A DNA stretch of 64,000 nucleotides from Aquabacter sp. L1I39 (GCF_017742835.1 NZ_CP072392.1:4423497-4487496), one strand, 5' to 3'; positions 1 to 11,813 are shown, counted from the first letter of the stretch. The notes: generated from the letters alone by a model not told the origin. Program-made: numbers and translations.

Positions 1-2
1 GG

Positions 3-638
3 CTCCTTGCCACCTTGCGCGAGAATCTGCGGGAGGCCGACGACCTGGTGCGACGCCAGGTTGGGCGTGTCGGAGGCTTTGTGGAGGGGCTGTCCGCCGC
101 CTTCGCCGTCAGCCGCGTGGCGCGGGAGGACTTCCACCTGCCCACCGCGGCGGCGGGGGGTGGGACGGCCGACGGGCAGGGAGCGGCTCCGGCCGGCGCC
201 GGGGCGATGGTGGGCGATGTTGCGGCTTCTGCAGGGGCAGGCGGAGGACACGCCCCCGCAAGCCCAGATCAGGCTGAACTGGCGCTTCTTCGGGACACCG
301 TAAGCGCGTTACAAACCCAAATCGCCACGCTCCAGTCCCAGAAGGAGGCCATGGGGCTTTCCTACCGCATACAATCGTCCATGGTGCAGAAACTGCGGAA
401 TGCGGAAGGTGACGGCAAGCAAACCTGCGTAGAAGATGACGTCTATGCTGGTGCCTTAGTGAGTGCCAGAAGAGAAAATGAAGAATTGAGGAGCGAGCTT
501 GAAGACTGGAAGGGGCTTTTTGAACATACGCGCGGTTCAGTTGAAAGTGCGTTACGTGTGTCGGGCGTCCGGTTGATGCCGAAGGCGGCGCGATCCTGGC
601 TTCGACGGAAAATATACGGACCACGTTGGATACGGTGA
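3..638 (+). CDS. C-terminal part of a coiled-coil protein (5' end outside window)
   Basis: The reading frame is open from the first bases of the window to a TGA at 636-638, so this is probably the tail of a longer protein; a TTG at 15 is an internal possibility but has no ribosome binding site. About 90 residues into the visible part is a heptad-like stretch (LRDTVSALQTQIATLQSQKE), followed by a second charged segment (RRENEELRSELEDWKGLFEH), both typical of coiled coils. The C-terminus is basic (RSWLRRKIYGPRWIR). The glycosyltransferase gene starts 12 bases downstream, so co-transcription and a role in surface-polysaccharide assembly are likely. I do not recognise the family. Confidence 0.6.
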   Translation, partial: LLATLRENLREADDLVRRQVGRVGGFVEGLSAAFAVSRVAREDFHLPTAAAGGGTADGQGAAPAGAGAMVGDVAASAGAGGGHAPASPDQAELALLRDTVSALQTQIATLQSQKEAMGLSYRIQSSMVQKLRNAEGDGKQTCVEDDVYAGALVSARRENEELRSELEDWKGLFEHTRGSVESALRVSGVRLMPKAARSWLRRKIYGPRWIR

Positions 639-650
639 GGCGGGGCGACG

Positions 651-3437
651 ATGGACGGGGCTGAACTGGACGTGCGTTTCAGGAAAATTCTTGAACTTAG
701 CGGTTTTGTGGATCCGGAATTCTATCGGAATGCGTCGGGGCGACCCCGGCTGATCGATCCCATTGCCCATTATGCGGAAGTGGGGTGGCGGATCGGAGTT
801 CCGCCGAATCCGAGATTTGACGGGGAGTTCCTCTGGCCCTTCTATGTGGCCGCTGGACTTGACGGCCCGCCCGCTCTTCATTGGATTTCCTTGACCAATA
901 CTGGCGTTTCGCTTCCTGCTAACGAAGTTGAAGCGGAGGCGCGTGCGGAACTCGTCCGGCGCTCCCAGATCTTCGACGCCACGCTTTATGCTCGACGGCT
1001 TCCGGAGGGCATAGATCCTTTCTTGCATTACGTGGTGGTTGGGGAGGCTCTCGGTTGGGCATGTTCAGAGTTTTTTGATCCGCAATATTATTGCGAGCGG
1101 TATCCGGACATCGTCAAAGCCAATGTTGCGCCTCTTTATCATTATGAATACCATGGTCGGGCAGAAGGGCGCAGGCCGAGTTCTGTCGTGAACCGTCTGA
1201 CGTTTCCGCCTATGCCTGTAGATCAGGCGGGCAAAGACGCCATTTTGGTCATTTCCCACGAAGCCTCCCGCACCGGCGCCCCGGTCCTCGGCTGGAATCT
1301 GGTGAAGGGCCTGTCTCAGCACGCTCCGGTCATCTCCCTCCTGCTGCGCGGCGGTGAGTTGGAGGAAAGTTATCGAGAGGTTTCGGCCGCGTGCATCGGG
1401 CCTTTGACGTGGGAGGACTGGGACCCGTCAGATGCGCGCCGGCTCGTGGAACGCCTGATCAAAGACTACAGGATTTCCTATGCTGTAGCCAACAGCATTG
1501 AAACGCAGATCGTGGTGCCGGAGCTCGCGCGTCGGGGCGTTCCCGTCATAAGCCTCGTCCATGAATTTGCTGCCTATACGCGTCCTTTATCGAAGATGCG
1601 CAATGTCTATGACTGGGCGTCCCATATTGTTTTCCCGGCAAGGATTTCCGCCAAGTCTTCCTTCGATGCTTTCCCCGGCCTTGATCAGCGCCGGGGTATT
1701 CACGTCCTCGCGCAGGGTAGAAATGATCCACCGGCAGGAGCAGGGAGCCTGGATGAGGCGTCTGAGTTGCCCTCATGTCTGGACAGGCGCAAGCTCAAGG
1801 ATGCTTTCATCGTCATCGGACTTGGTCATGTCCAGTTGCGCAAGGGCGTTGATCTGTTCGTGACCGCTGCCGCTGCAGCCATGCGCCTTCGCCCGGATAT
1901 TCCCTTCCAGTTCGTCTGGGTGGGCGATGGGTATGATCCGGAGAAGGACAGCGCTTATTCCGCCTATCTTGCCTATCAGATCGAGAAGGCAGACCTTGGC
2001 GACAGATTCAAGATGGTGAAGGCGGTTTCGGATCTCGACCCGATCTATGATGCTGCTGATGCATTCTTCCTCAGTTCTCGCCTCGACCCGCAGCCGAACG
2101 TGGCGATCGATGCCATGTCTCGTGGCATCCCAACAATATGCTTCCGGGATGCCTGCGGGACGGCGGAGATACTGGACGCCGACCCGGCGACGCGCGCCCT
2201 GATCGCCCCCCATCTCGACGCCCATGCCGCCGCGCAGATCCTCTGTGGAATCGCCGAGAACACCGCCGGAAGATCGAAGCTCCGCGCTGAGGTGGCCCGC
2301 GTGGGCCGAACTGCGTTCGATTTCCCGTCCTATGTGGCGAAGATCAACGAGTGGGGCCTTCAAGCCGCAGGCGCCGTCTCGCCCGCCGACCTCGTCACCC
2401 TTCAGCAGGAAGACGCGGTCGACCCCGAATTCGCCATCCCCCCCGGCACGCCGCTCTTCGAGCCCGGAGAGGCAGAATGGCGCGTCCTGCTCCAGTGGGC
2501 GGTGATGGGAATGACGCGGAATCCGGCGTCAAATCCCGAGTTTCGCCGGCCTTGCGAGGGATTTCATCCCCAGATCTACGCAAAAGCCCATGCCGAAGCC
2601 TGCGTTGATGGCGCGGAAAATCCCCTCGCTCACTGGGTGCGGGCGGGTCGGCCATCCGGTCCCTGGTCGCGGACGGTCATCACGCCGCGCAGCGGGGGCG
2701 GCGAGACGCGAAAAGTGCGCCTCCGCAGTGCCTTGCACGCGCATCTCTATTATGCCGACCTCGCCGCGGACCTGCGGGACCGGCTGTTTCGCAACCACGC
2801 GCAATGCGATCTCTTCGTGACCACTGACACCGAGGAAAAGGCACGCCATATCAAGTCCGTATTCGAGGGCAGCCAGTCTCGAGTCGGTGTGAGGGTGGTG
2901 GACAATCGCGGGCGCGACGTGGGGCCGTTCCTCCTGGAGTTCCTGCCGCAGGTCCTGGAGCAAGGCTATGATATTGTTGGACATATTCACGGAAAGCGCA
3001 GCCTGAGCACGGATGCTGCCATGGGTGAGGCGTGGCGCACCTTCCTGTTCGAGCATCTGGTCGGCGGTCGCCACGCCATGCTGGACACGATCGAGGATGC
3101 CTTCGCAAGGGATCCCCATCTTGGTCTTGTGATGGCTGAGGATCCGCATCTGGTCGGCTGGAATGAAAACAAGGAGATCGCCGAGGCTCTTGCACGACGC
3201 ATGGGCATCGCAGACCTTCCGGACTATTTCGACTTTCCGCTGGGCACCATGTTCTGGACCCGCGCCAAGGCCCTTAGGCCCCTCGCCGATCTCGATCTTG
3301 CCTGGGAGGACTTTCCGCAGGAGCCTCTGGACGATGACGGGACGCTGCTCCACGCGCTGGAACGCCTCCTGCCGTTCGTGGTGGAAAAAGCTGGTTTTTC
3401 CACCAAGAGCGTGCGGGTTCCCGGGGTGTCGTGGTGA
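651..3437 (+). CDS. Glycosyltransferase family 4 / rhamnan synthesis F (RgpF) domain protein
   Basis: This 928-residue protein is a probable cytoplasmic enzyme of surface polysaccharide synthesis. The N-terminal 190 residues carry short repeats of the type D-P-x-x-Y ... P-x-x-H-Y-x-x-x-G, seen in front of many capsule and O-antigen glycosyltransferases, and another copy lies near residues 645-670 (NPLAHWVRAGRPSG). The middle (about 385-560) is a GT-B nucleotide-sugar binding half: VIGLGHVQLRKGVDLF, then FQFVWVGDG and the family-4 acceptor-loop region SSRLDPQPNVAIDAMSRG. The C-terminal 240 residues match the RgpF domain (HAHLYYADLAADL, VDNRGRDVGPFLLEFLP, GHIHGKRSL). The ATG at 651 follows the upstream stop closely. 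The sugar and acceptor cannot be told from sequence. Confidence 0.85.
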   Translation: MDGAELDVRFRKILELSGFVDPEFYRNASGRPRLIDPIAHYAEVGWRIGVPPNPRFDGEFLWPFYVAAGLDGPPALHWISLTNTGVSLPANEVEAEARAELVRRSQIFDATLYARRLPEGIDPFLHYVVVGEALGWACSEFFDPQYYCERYPDIVKANVAPLYHYEYHGRAEGRRPSSVVNRLTFPPMPVDQAGKDAILVISHEASRTGAPVLGWNLVKGLSQHAPVISLLLRGGELEESYREVSAACIGPLTWEDWDPSDARRLVERLIKDYRISYAVANSIETQIVVPELARRGVPVISLVHEFAAYTRPLSKMRNVYDWASHIVFPARISAKSSFDAFPGLDQRRGIHVLAQGRNDPPAGAGSLDEASELPSCLDRRKLKDAFIVIGLGHVQLRKGVDLFVTAAAAAMRLRPDIPFQFVWVGDGYDPEKDSAYSAYLAYQIEKADLGDRFKMVKAVSDLDPIYDAADAFFLSSRLDPQPNVAIDAMSRGIPTICFRDACGTAEILDADPATRALIAPHLDAHAAAQILCGIAENTAGRSKLRAEVARVGRTAFDFPSYVAKINEWGLQAAGAVSPADLVTLQQEDAVDPEFAIPPGTPLFEPGEAEWRVLLQWAVMGMTRNPASNPEFRRPCEGFHPQIYAKAHAEACVDGAENPLAHWVRAGRPSGPWSRTVITPRSGGGETRKVRLRSALHAHLYYADLAADLRDRLFRNHAQCDLFVTTDTEEKARHIKSVFEGSQSRVGVRVVDNRGRDVGPFLLEFLPQVLEQGYDIVGHIHGKRSLSTDAAMGEAWRTFLFEHLVGGRHAMLDTIEDAFARDPHLGLVMAEDPHLVGWNENKEIAEALARRMGIADLPDYFDFPLGTMFWTRAKALRPLADLDLAWEDFPQEPLDDDGTLLHALERLLPFVVEKAGFSTKSVRVPGVSW

Positions 3438-3495
3438 TGACGGCACGTTGGCCCGCCGACGTCACGGTTCGGACGGATCAGGTGGAGAGGACGCG

Positions 3496-4656
3496 GTGAG
3501 CAAGAGTTTCCAGGCCGCTCGGGACGAATTCCGTGCCTTTCTGTTCGAATCCGCTCTGCCCCTGTGGGCCGGCCGCGGCGTGGATCGGGAGGCCGGCGGG
3601 TTCGTCGAGCGCCTGACTGCAGACGGCGTGCCCACTGCGGATCCTCGCCGTGCCCGGGTGGTGGGGCGTCAGATCTTCGCCTTCGCCACCGCCGAGCGTC
3701 GCGCTTGGCCCGGACCTGCGCGAAACATCGTCCGCCATGGGCTCGCGGCCCTGGAGGGGCAGCACCTGGATGCGCAAGGTCGCATCGTCTCAATCGTGGA
3801 GGCCGGTGGACGGGCCCTGAGCCGCGAATTCGATCTTTATGACCACGCCTTCGTGCTCTTCGGCCTCGCCGCCGCCCATGAGGTGGGAGAGCGCCCCACC
3901 GCTCTTTCGGCCCGCGCCGAGACCCTCCTGTCCGCCATGCAGCCATTCCGGCATCCGGAGCGCGGGTTCGAGGAGGCCATCCCCCGCAGCCTGCCGCTGA
4001 AGGCCAATCCCCACATGCACATGCTCGAGGCCAGTCTCGCCTGGCGGCAGATGGCGGTCGGCACCCCATGGGATGCGCTCGCCGACGAACTGGCCGAACT
4101 GTGTCTCGACCGGTTCCTTGATCCTGAAACCGGGGCGCTCAAGGAATTCTATGACGGCGATTGGAAGCCGCTCACCGATCATGCCGGCTCCGTTGTGGAG
4201 CCGGGTCACCAGTTCGAATGGGCTTGGCTGCTGACCCGCTGGGGAACCTTGCGCGCTCGTCCGGATGCCCTGGCCGCCGCGCGGCGACTGCTGGACGTGG
4301 CGGAGGCCCGCGGTGTGGACCCCAGGCGCGATCTTGCCATCAACGAACTGAATGCGGACCTGAGCGTGAGGGATGACAGGGCGCGGCTTTGGCCTCAGAC
4401 GGAGCGGATCAAGGCGCACACACTCATGGCGGCCTTGGCTGTGGACGACACTGCGCGGAAGGCGGCACTTGACCGCGCGGCCCGTGCCTTGCGTGGCCTC
4501 ATGCGGTTCTTCGTCCACCCCGTGCGGGGCGCCTGGTGGGAACATATTGATGCGGAGGGACGCCCGATGTTGGAACCCTCCCGCGCCAGCAGCCTCTATC
4601 ACATCATGTGCGCGTTCGACGTGGTTGAGGATTACGCAAGGCGCTCCACGTCATAA
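3496..4656 (+). CDS. AGE-family N-acylglucosamine 2-epimerase / mannose-6-phosphate isomerase-like protein
   Basis: The 386-residue product has the length and motif order of the (alpha/alpha)6-barrel AGE family, which epimerises or isomerises hexoses: VVGRQIFAFA near 56-64, EFDLYDHAFVLFG near 111-123, NPHMHMLEASLAW near 171-183, EPGHQFEWAWLL near 235-246, and WWEHID close to the C-terminus. These supply the conserved His and Glu of the barrel cavity. The GTG at 3496 is chosen because GGAGAGG lies just upstream; the open frame extends further 5' but overlaps the glycosyltransferase. The gene is 58 bases after the glycosyltransferase, suggesting it supplies a sugar precursor. Mannose/fructose(-6-P) isomerase or glucosamine epimerase activity are both possible. 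Confidence 0.82.
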   Translation: MSKSFQAARDEFRAFLFESALPLWAGRGVDREAGGFVERLTADGVPTADPRRARVVGRQIFAFATAERRAWPGPARNIVRHGLAALEGQHLDAQGRIVSIVEAGGRALSREFDLYDHAFVLFGLAAAHEVGERPTALSARAETLLSAMQPFRHPERGFEEAIPRSLPLKANPHMHMLEASLAWRQMAVGTPWDALADELAELCLDRFLDPETGALKEFYDGDWKPLTDHAGSVVEPGHQFEWAWLLTRWGTLRARPDALAAARRLLDVAEARGVDPRRDLAINELNADLSVRDDRARLWPQTERIKAHTLMAALAVDDTARKAALDRAARALRGLMRFFVHPVRGAWWEHIDAEGRPMLEPSRASSLYHIMCAFDVVEDYARRSTS

Positions 4657-4665
4657 GGGGGCACC

Positions 4666-5502
4666 TTACCGGCCCGGCAGTACGAGAATGGTCGGCCTGG
4701 CAGGCAAGGTCTCGCGGGAAAGGGTGATGGTGGGGGACGCCGACCGGGTCACCGCGTAATCCTCGCTCAAGCGGTTGAGGAAACGGTCCAGGCCCCAACT
4801 GCTGAAATAATGCATGGGAATGACGAGGGGCGCATTGATGGCCTTAAGGGTTTCCAGCATGCCGTCAATGTCGAGCGTATAGGAGCCGTCCACCGGCGCC
4901 AGCACCACGTCGATGCGCCCCATGGCCTCCAGATGGTCCGGTGTGAGCACATGGTGGAGGTGGCCGAGATGGGCGATGCAGACCCCCGCCACCTCGAACA
5001 CGAAGATGGAATTGCCGTCATAGAGCGTGGCTGCCCCCTGGCGGATGTTGGTGGGCACGTTGCGAATCCACACATCCTCCAGCGTCAGCTCATGGTTCGC
5101 GGCGCCGCCCTCGGGGTTCCAGCCTCGCAGTACATGGGCGATGCCGGGATCGGGGTTGTTGGTGTAGTGGGTGTCGTGCGCCCGGTTCATGGTGACGACC
5201 ATGGGCACGATGCTGGGGCGCACATAGTCATTATAGTCAGTGGCGATCGTCACCCCGGCCGGGCTCTCGATCAGGAAGGTGGCGTGGCCGACAAAGGTGA
5301 GGCGGACCTCACCGGTGCCCGCCGCCGCCAGCCGGAAGGCGGCCGGAATGATCCGGGGCGGTGCCTCGGCGACCATGCGGGGGCATTTTTCCGGCTGGGC
5401 GAGGACCGGCGTGACGGCGAAGGCGGAGGCGATGAGGGCTGCAAGGCCCGCCAGCCACGGGGTGACCTTGCGTGATGCTGCGTCCGCGGCACTCCACCCC
5501 AT
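4666..5502 (-). CDS. Secreted MBL-fold metallo-hydrolase, UlaG-like
   Basis: The 278-residue product begins with a Sec signal peptide (hydrophobic core PWLAGLAALIASAFAV, cleavage likely after PVLA), so it should act in the periplasm. The mature part has the metallo-beta-lactamase fold signatures of the UlaG/L-ascorbate-6-phosphate lactonase group: LTFVGHATFLIES near 68-80, TDYNDYVRP, HDTHYTNN at the usual metal-binding His cluster near 109-116, HLGHLHH and VIPMHYF. The cluster is less canonical than HxHxDH. The start at 5502 has GGGGGAC upstream, whereas the longer frame from 5553 has no ribosome binding site and would precede the signal peptide by 17 residues. The gene is convergent with the AGE gene, nine bases apart. 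The substrate is unknown. Confidence 0.8.
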   Translation of the reverse strand: MGWSAADAASRKVTPWLAGLAALIASAFAVTPVLAQPEKCPRMVAEAPPRIIPAAFRLAAAGTGEVRLTFVGHATFLIESPAGVTIATDYNDYVRPSIVPMVVTMNRAHDTHYTNNPDPGIAHVLRGWNPEGGAANHELTLEDVWIRNVPTNIRQGAATLYDGNSIFVFEVAGVCIAHLGHLHHVLTPDHLEAMGRIDVVLAPVDGSYTLDIDGMLETLKAINAPLVIPMHYFSSWGLDRFLNRLSEDYAVTRSASPTITLSRETLPARPTILVLPGR

Positions 5503-5714
5503 GGCCGTCCCCCGTCTGGCAAAACATGACCAAAGCTCGCTGCAGAGCCTCATGACCGCACAGACCCGCAGCGGTTTGCAATGGACGTTGTTTCACAGCG
5601 CCGTGAGACAAGCCGCACTGCTGCCGGAACCAATCCTCAGTTCGATCGTCTTACCCGCCGAGACCTTTGCGGCGAGCCGCGCGCGCCGCCGCGACTCTCT
5701 CAAGGAGAAATCGC

Positions 5715-5855
5715 ATGACCGTCGACTTGGTGATCCTTCAGCCCATCGTCGCCCTGGTGGCCGGAATCCTGATCCTGCTCTTTCCCCGGCTGCTCAATAT
5801 TCTGGTGGCGATCTATCTGATTCTGATCGGAATTTTGGGTCTGGTGCCACATTGA
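5715..5855 (+). CDS. DUF3096-type small membrane protein
   Basis: This is a 46-residue, almost wholly hydrophobic protein (LQPIVALVAGILILLFPRL then LVAIYLILIGILGLVPH) that fits the DUF3096 family of tiny inner-membrane proteins with two membrane segments separated by a short P-R-L turn. The ATG at 5715 has a strong AAGGAG ribosome binding site at 5702-5707, which separates it from a longer frame opening at 5667 without such a site. It stands alone between the metallo-hydrolase and ppdK. The function of the family is not known. Confidence 0.82.
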   Translation: MTVDLVILQPIVALVAGILILLFPRLLNILVAIYLILIGILGLVPH

Positions 5856-5956
5856 GCGGCTTGTGAGCAAATAGTGGAGTTGAAGGCAGGCCGCGCGCGA
5901 GCTAAAGCAACCGCGCAGTCTTCCTGTACAGCGTGTCCACCCCAAGGGATCTCCAG

Positions 5957-8635
<2,679 letters not shown>

Positions 8636-8659
8636 TCGTCCGCACTCCGGCAAGACATG

Positions 8660-8693
8660 CTTCGGCCCGCCTCTGGCGGGCCGAAGTCGTTTT
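8660..8693 (+). terminator. Rho-independent terminator of ppdK
   Basis: A perfect 12-bp stem (CTTCGGCCCGCC / GGCGGGCCGAAG) with a TCT loop starts 24 bases after the ppdK stop and is followed by TCGTTTT. This is a textbook intrinsic terminator for the plus strand, placed between ppdK and the convergent SGNH hydrolase gene. Confidence 0.88.
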
Positions 8694-8728
8694 GGGAGGG
8701 CCGATGCCCGTCGCGCGGTCTTTGGCGG

Positions 8729-9472
8729 TCAGCGCGTCGCCGAGCGCACGATGGCTTCCGCCAGAAGCTCCGGCAGGCAGAGCCGCCCGCTCGTGCCGCG
8801 CGCGCCGGACTGGGGCGAGGAGAAGAGATAGGTGGTGGCGCCATATTGCTGCAGCACGTTGAGCCGCTCCCGGTCCGAGACCTTGTCGATCTGCTGGACG
8901 ATGCGCCCATAGCGCGCCTCATGGGGGACGTTGGGCAGGAAGGGCGGGTCCACCAGGATCAGGTCGATGTCCCGGCCCCGCAGCCATTCCGCCGCCTGGT
9001 CCAGGGCGCGGGAAAAGTCGGAGGGGTCGGTCCCCGCCAGCGCGTCCCCCGTGCCCACCTGCCAGACCACAAGATCCGGCTGGGTGCGCTCCACCGCCTG
9101 CCGGATGCGGCCGAAATCCTCCCGAACGAGGCCGGGGACGGTCTCTTCCTGCGTGATGGTGAAGCGGATGTCCGGCAGGCGCTGGGCCAACTCCTGCTCC
9201 AGCTTGGTGAGCTTCTTGGCGGAGAGCGCGCCCTTGTCCATTTGCGGACCGATCACCAGGATGCGCACCGGCGCAGCGCGGTCGATGAGCCGCTCCGTGC
9301 GGGACAGGATGCTGTCAAAGGTCAGATAGACATCGGGCACGCGGCACGTGCCGGAGATGGCGCCGGCCTCCGCCGGGGCGGCGATCAGGCCGGCGAGGAG
9401 GACCGCTGCCAGGGCGGCAGAAAGGTCCCGGACGGCCCGTCTGACCGAAACGCGGGAACGAGCGGCCGTCAC
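8729..9472 (-). CDS. Exported SGNH/GDSL-like hydrolase
   Basis: The 247-residue product has a signal peptide (RRAVRDLSAALAAVLLAGLIAAPAEA) and a compact hydrolase domain: VYLTFDSILSRTE at the block I position, RILVIGPQMDKG, VVWQVGTGDALAG and LILVDPPFLPNV. SGNH enzymes act as esterases, often on acylated sugars; the nucleophile block is divergent here, so this is a fold-level call. The GTG at 9472 is chosen because it overlaps the TGA of the upstream OpgC-like gene (GTGA), typical of translational coupling, and lies just before the signal peptide. Pairing with a membrane acyltransferase suggests joint addition or removal of acyl groups on a periplasmic or surface glycan. Confidence 0.68.
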   Translation of the reverse strand: MTAARSRVSVRRAVRDLSAALAAVLLAGLIAAPAEAGAISGTCRVPDVYLTFDSILSRTERLIDRAAPVRILVIGPQMDKGALSAKKLTKLEQELAQRLPDIRFTITQEETVPGLVREDFGRIRQAVERTQPDLVVWQVGTGDALAGTDPSDFSRALDQAAEWLRGRDIDLILVDPPFLPNVPHEARYGRIVQQIDKVSDRERLNVLQQYGATTYLFSSPQSGARGTSGRLCLPELLAEAIVRSATR

Positions 9473-10584
9473 GCCACGGTCGCGGATCTCCCCGACGCCG
9501 CCCTCGATCCGGTTCGGTACCATTCCAGCGCCCACGCCAGCATCCATTGGATTGCGCAGCCCGCGCCCGCAATGAGCAGGTCGGGCACCACTCCCCCATC
9601 GTAAACAGCCCGCTGGATTTGCAAAGCCAGGGCCAGCACCGTGCCGAGGCAAAAAACCGGCAAGGCGTGGCGCCCCATCGCGATGAGCGGCTGGGCCGCG
9701 GGGCTCGCCCGGAACAGCGCCTCCAGCGGCAGGCGCGACACGCAATAAACGAGGGCCAGCACATGGAGGAGCCGGGGCAGGGCGAGGTTGGTCTTGTCGA
9801 GGTCCCACAGGAACGCGGGCAGCGGCGACAGGTCCGCCGACATGGGCAGGCCCGCAAGCGCCCAGACCAGGGTCGCGGCGAGATAGGCGGGGGCCAGAAT
9901 GTCCAGCACGCGGTTCGCCACCGGGTGCGCGTTGGTGTCGATGAGCCGCCCGATGGCCAGGCCGCAGGCAAACAGGAATTGCCAGGCGAAGGGATTGAAG
10001 AACCAGGTCCCGCTATTGGGCCAGGAGCCGGGAGTGAAACCCATCAGCTGCGTGGCAAGATAGAGCGCAGCTGAGACCGCAAGCCCCAGTGCGATGCTGG
10101 TCCGCATCAGCAGGATCAGAACCGGCGCCAGCACCAGGATCGCCACATAGAGCGGCAGGATGTTCAGATAGGCTGGCTGGTAGCTCAGCAGGGCGATGCC
10201 CACCAGGGCCTCAATGGGCTGCTGGCTGATGACGTCCAGATGGTACCATTCGAGCACACGGTCATCGCCGGTTGCCACCACGAAGCCGCCGACAACCGCC
10301 ACCGCCACCAGCAGCAAGGCGAGGTGGGCCACATAAAGCTGGAATGCGCGCAGCCAGACCCGCACCGTGACGCGCGCACGGGCGCCGGGCTCGAAGGGGC
10401 GCAGATAGGCGAAGGCGGCAGATATGCCGGCGAGCAGGACGAACAGCTCGGCGGCGTCCGAAATCCCGAAGTTACGATAGGTGAAGTGACCGGCCACGTT
10501 CCCGGGAATGTGATTGATGAAAATGGTCAGCAAGGCGAAGCCTCGCCAGAAATCCACGCTCACCCGTCTGCCATCACCCGTCAT
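9469..10584 (-). CDS. OpgC-family membrane acyltransferase-like protein
   Basis: The 371-residue polytopic inner-membrane protein matches the OpgC domain family: RRVSVDFWRGFALLTIFINHIPGN at the N-terminus (with the conserved D and H of this group), FGISDAAELFVLLAGISAAFAY, and about ten hydrophobic segments. OpgC of enterobacteria transfers succinyl groups to osmoregulated periplasmic glucans. No opgG or opgH glucan genes are in this window, so the acceptor is open. The ATG at 10584 is chosen because it directly precedes the conserved N-terminus and has GGGAG upstream; the longer frame to 10767 adds an arginine-rich, unconvincing extension. It overlaps the SGNH hydrolase gene by four bases. 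Confidence 0.82.
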   Translation of the reverse strand: MTGDGRRVSVDFWRGFALLTIFINHIPGNVAGHFTYRNFGISDAAELFVLLAGISAAFAYLRPFEPGARARVTVRVWLRAFQLYVAHLALLLVAVAVVGGFVVATGDDRVLEWYHLDVISQQPIEALVGIALLSYQPAYLNILPLYVAILVLAPVLILLMRTSIALGLAVSAALYLATQLMGFTPGSWPNSGTWFFNPFAWQFLFACGLAIGRLIDTNAHPVANRVLDILAPAYLAATLVWALAGLPMSADLSPLPAFLWDLDKTNLALPRLLHVLALVYCVSRLPLEALFRASPAAQPLIAMGRHALPVFCLGTVLALALQIQRAVYDGGVVPDLLIAGAGCAIQWMLAWALEWYRTGSRAASGRSATVA

Positions 10585-10784
10585 CCGGCCGGTTCTCCCA
10601 CCCCGGCGATCGTGCGCCGGCGCCATGTGAACGCGAAGTGGGGCGGGCCGTTCCTGGTTTCGAGGGGCAGCCGCCTCACGCTTGCGTGCGCAAAGCGCCC
10701 CATGGGCGTGGCCGAAATGAGTCACCTTGGCCGTGCGGCCAAGACCTGCGGCGCCCGCACCCGCCATGCGGGGCGGGAGGTGGC

Positions 10785-11813
10785 TCAGGCCAGCATGTCG
10801 CGCACCAGCGGGATCACCTTGGTGCCGTAAAGCTCCACGCAGCGCATGAGGCGGCCGTGGGGAATGGGGCCGCCGCTATATTTCAGGTCGAACCGATCGA
10901 TGCCGAGGGCCGACGCGGTCGCGGCGATCTTTCGGGCGACGGTTTCGGGCGATCCTACATAGAGCGAGCCGTGGGTGATTTCCCGCTCGAACTCATCCCG
11001 TCCCATGGGCGGCCAGCCGCGCTCGGCGCCGATGCGATCGCGCATGGCCTTGTAGGGGCCGAACACTTCGTCGCGCGCCGCCTGGTCGGTGTCCGCCACA
11101 TAGCCGGGCGAGTGCACGCCAATGGGCAAAGCCGGCTTGCCGGTTTCGGCGAGGGCGCGGCGGTAGAGGTCCGCATAGGAGCGGAAGCGGGCGGGGGCCC
11201 CGCCGATGATGGCCAGCATCAAGGGCAGGCGGTAATGGGCGGCCCGCACCACCGATTCCGGCGTGCCCCCCACCCCGATCCAGGTCTTCAAGGTGCCCCG
11301 CTCGATGGGCGGGAAGACCTTCTGGTCCCTCAAGGGCGGGCGGATGGAGCCCTCCCAAGTCACCGGGCCATTGGCCAGCAGGGCGGCAAACAGATCGAGC
11401 TTCTCGGCAAAGAGCGTCTCATAGTCCCGCAGGGCGAAGCCGAAGAGGGGGAAGCTCTCCGTGAAGGAGCCGCGCCCCAGGATCACCTCGGCGCGGCCAT
11501 TGGAAATGGCATCGACGGTTGAGAAGCGCTGGAAGACACGGATCGGGTCATCCGAAGACAGGACGGTCACCGCCGAGCCGAGCCGAATGCGGCGGGTGCG
11601 CGCCGCGATCGCCGCCAGCACCACGTCAGGGGCAGAGATGGCGAAGTCGTCGCGGTGGTGTTCGCCGAGGCCGATGAAATCAATGCCGGTCTCATCCGCC
11701 AGCACCGCCTCTTCCAACACGTCGCGGATCACCTGGCCATGGGGCTTGGGCGTTCCGTCCGCGCCATGGGTGACGTCACCGAAGGTGTCGAGGCCGAGTT
11801 CGAGAGCGGGCAC
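10785..11813 (-). CDS. LLM-class flavin-dependent oxidoreductase
   Basis: The 342-residue product belongs to the luciferase-like monooxygenase superfamily of FMN- or F420-dependent TIM-barrel enzymes. Signatures are LELGLDTFGDV at the start, DFIGLGEHHRDDFAISAP near 50-67, RIRLGSAVTVLSSDDPIRVFQ, and AEVILGRGSFTESFPLFG. The GTG at 11813 is preferred to the GTG at 11840 because GGAGGAA sits six bases before it and conserved family sequence begins immediately. It is divergent from the deacetylase-like gene. The substrate cannot be inferred. Confidence 0.87.
   Translation of the reverse strand: MPALELGLDTFGDVTHGADGTPKPHGQVIRDVLEEAVLADETGIDFIGLGEHHRDDFAISAPDVVLAAIAARTRRIRLGSAVTVLSSDDPIRVFQRFSTVDAISNGRAEVILGRGSFTESFPLFGFALRDYETLFAEKLDLFAALLANGPVTWEGSIRPPLRDQKVFPPIERGTLKTWIGVGGTPESVVRAAHYRLPLMLAIIGGAPARFRSYADLYRRALAETGKPALPIGVHSPGYVADTDQAARDEVFGPYKAMRDRIGAERGWPPMGRDEFEREITHGSLYVGSPETVARKIAATASALGIDRFDLKYSGGPIPHGRLMRCVELYGTKVIPLVRDMLA

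Noticed and set aside
9473..9808. A long N-terminal extension of the SGNH hydrolase frame
   Set aside because: It lies within the OpgC-like gene in another frame; the signal peptide begins at the GTGA overlap.
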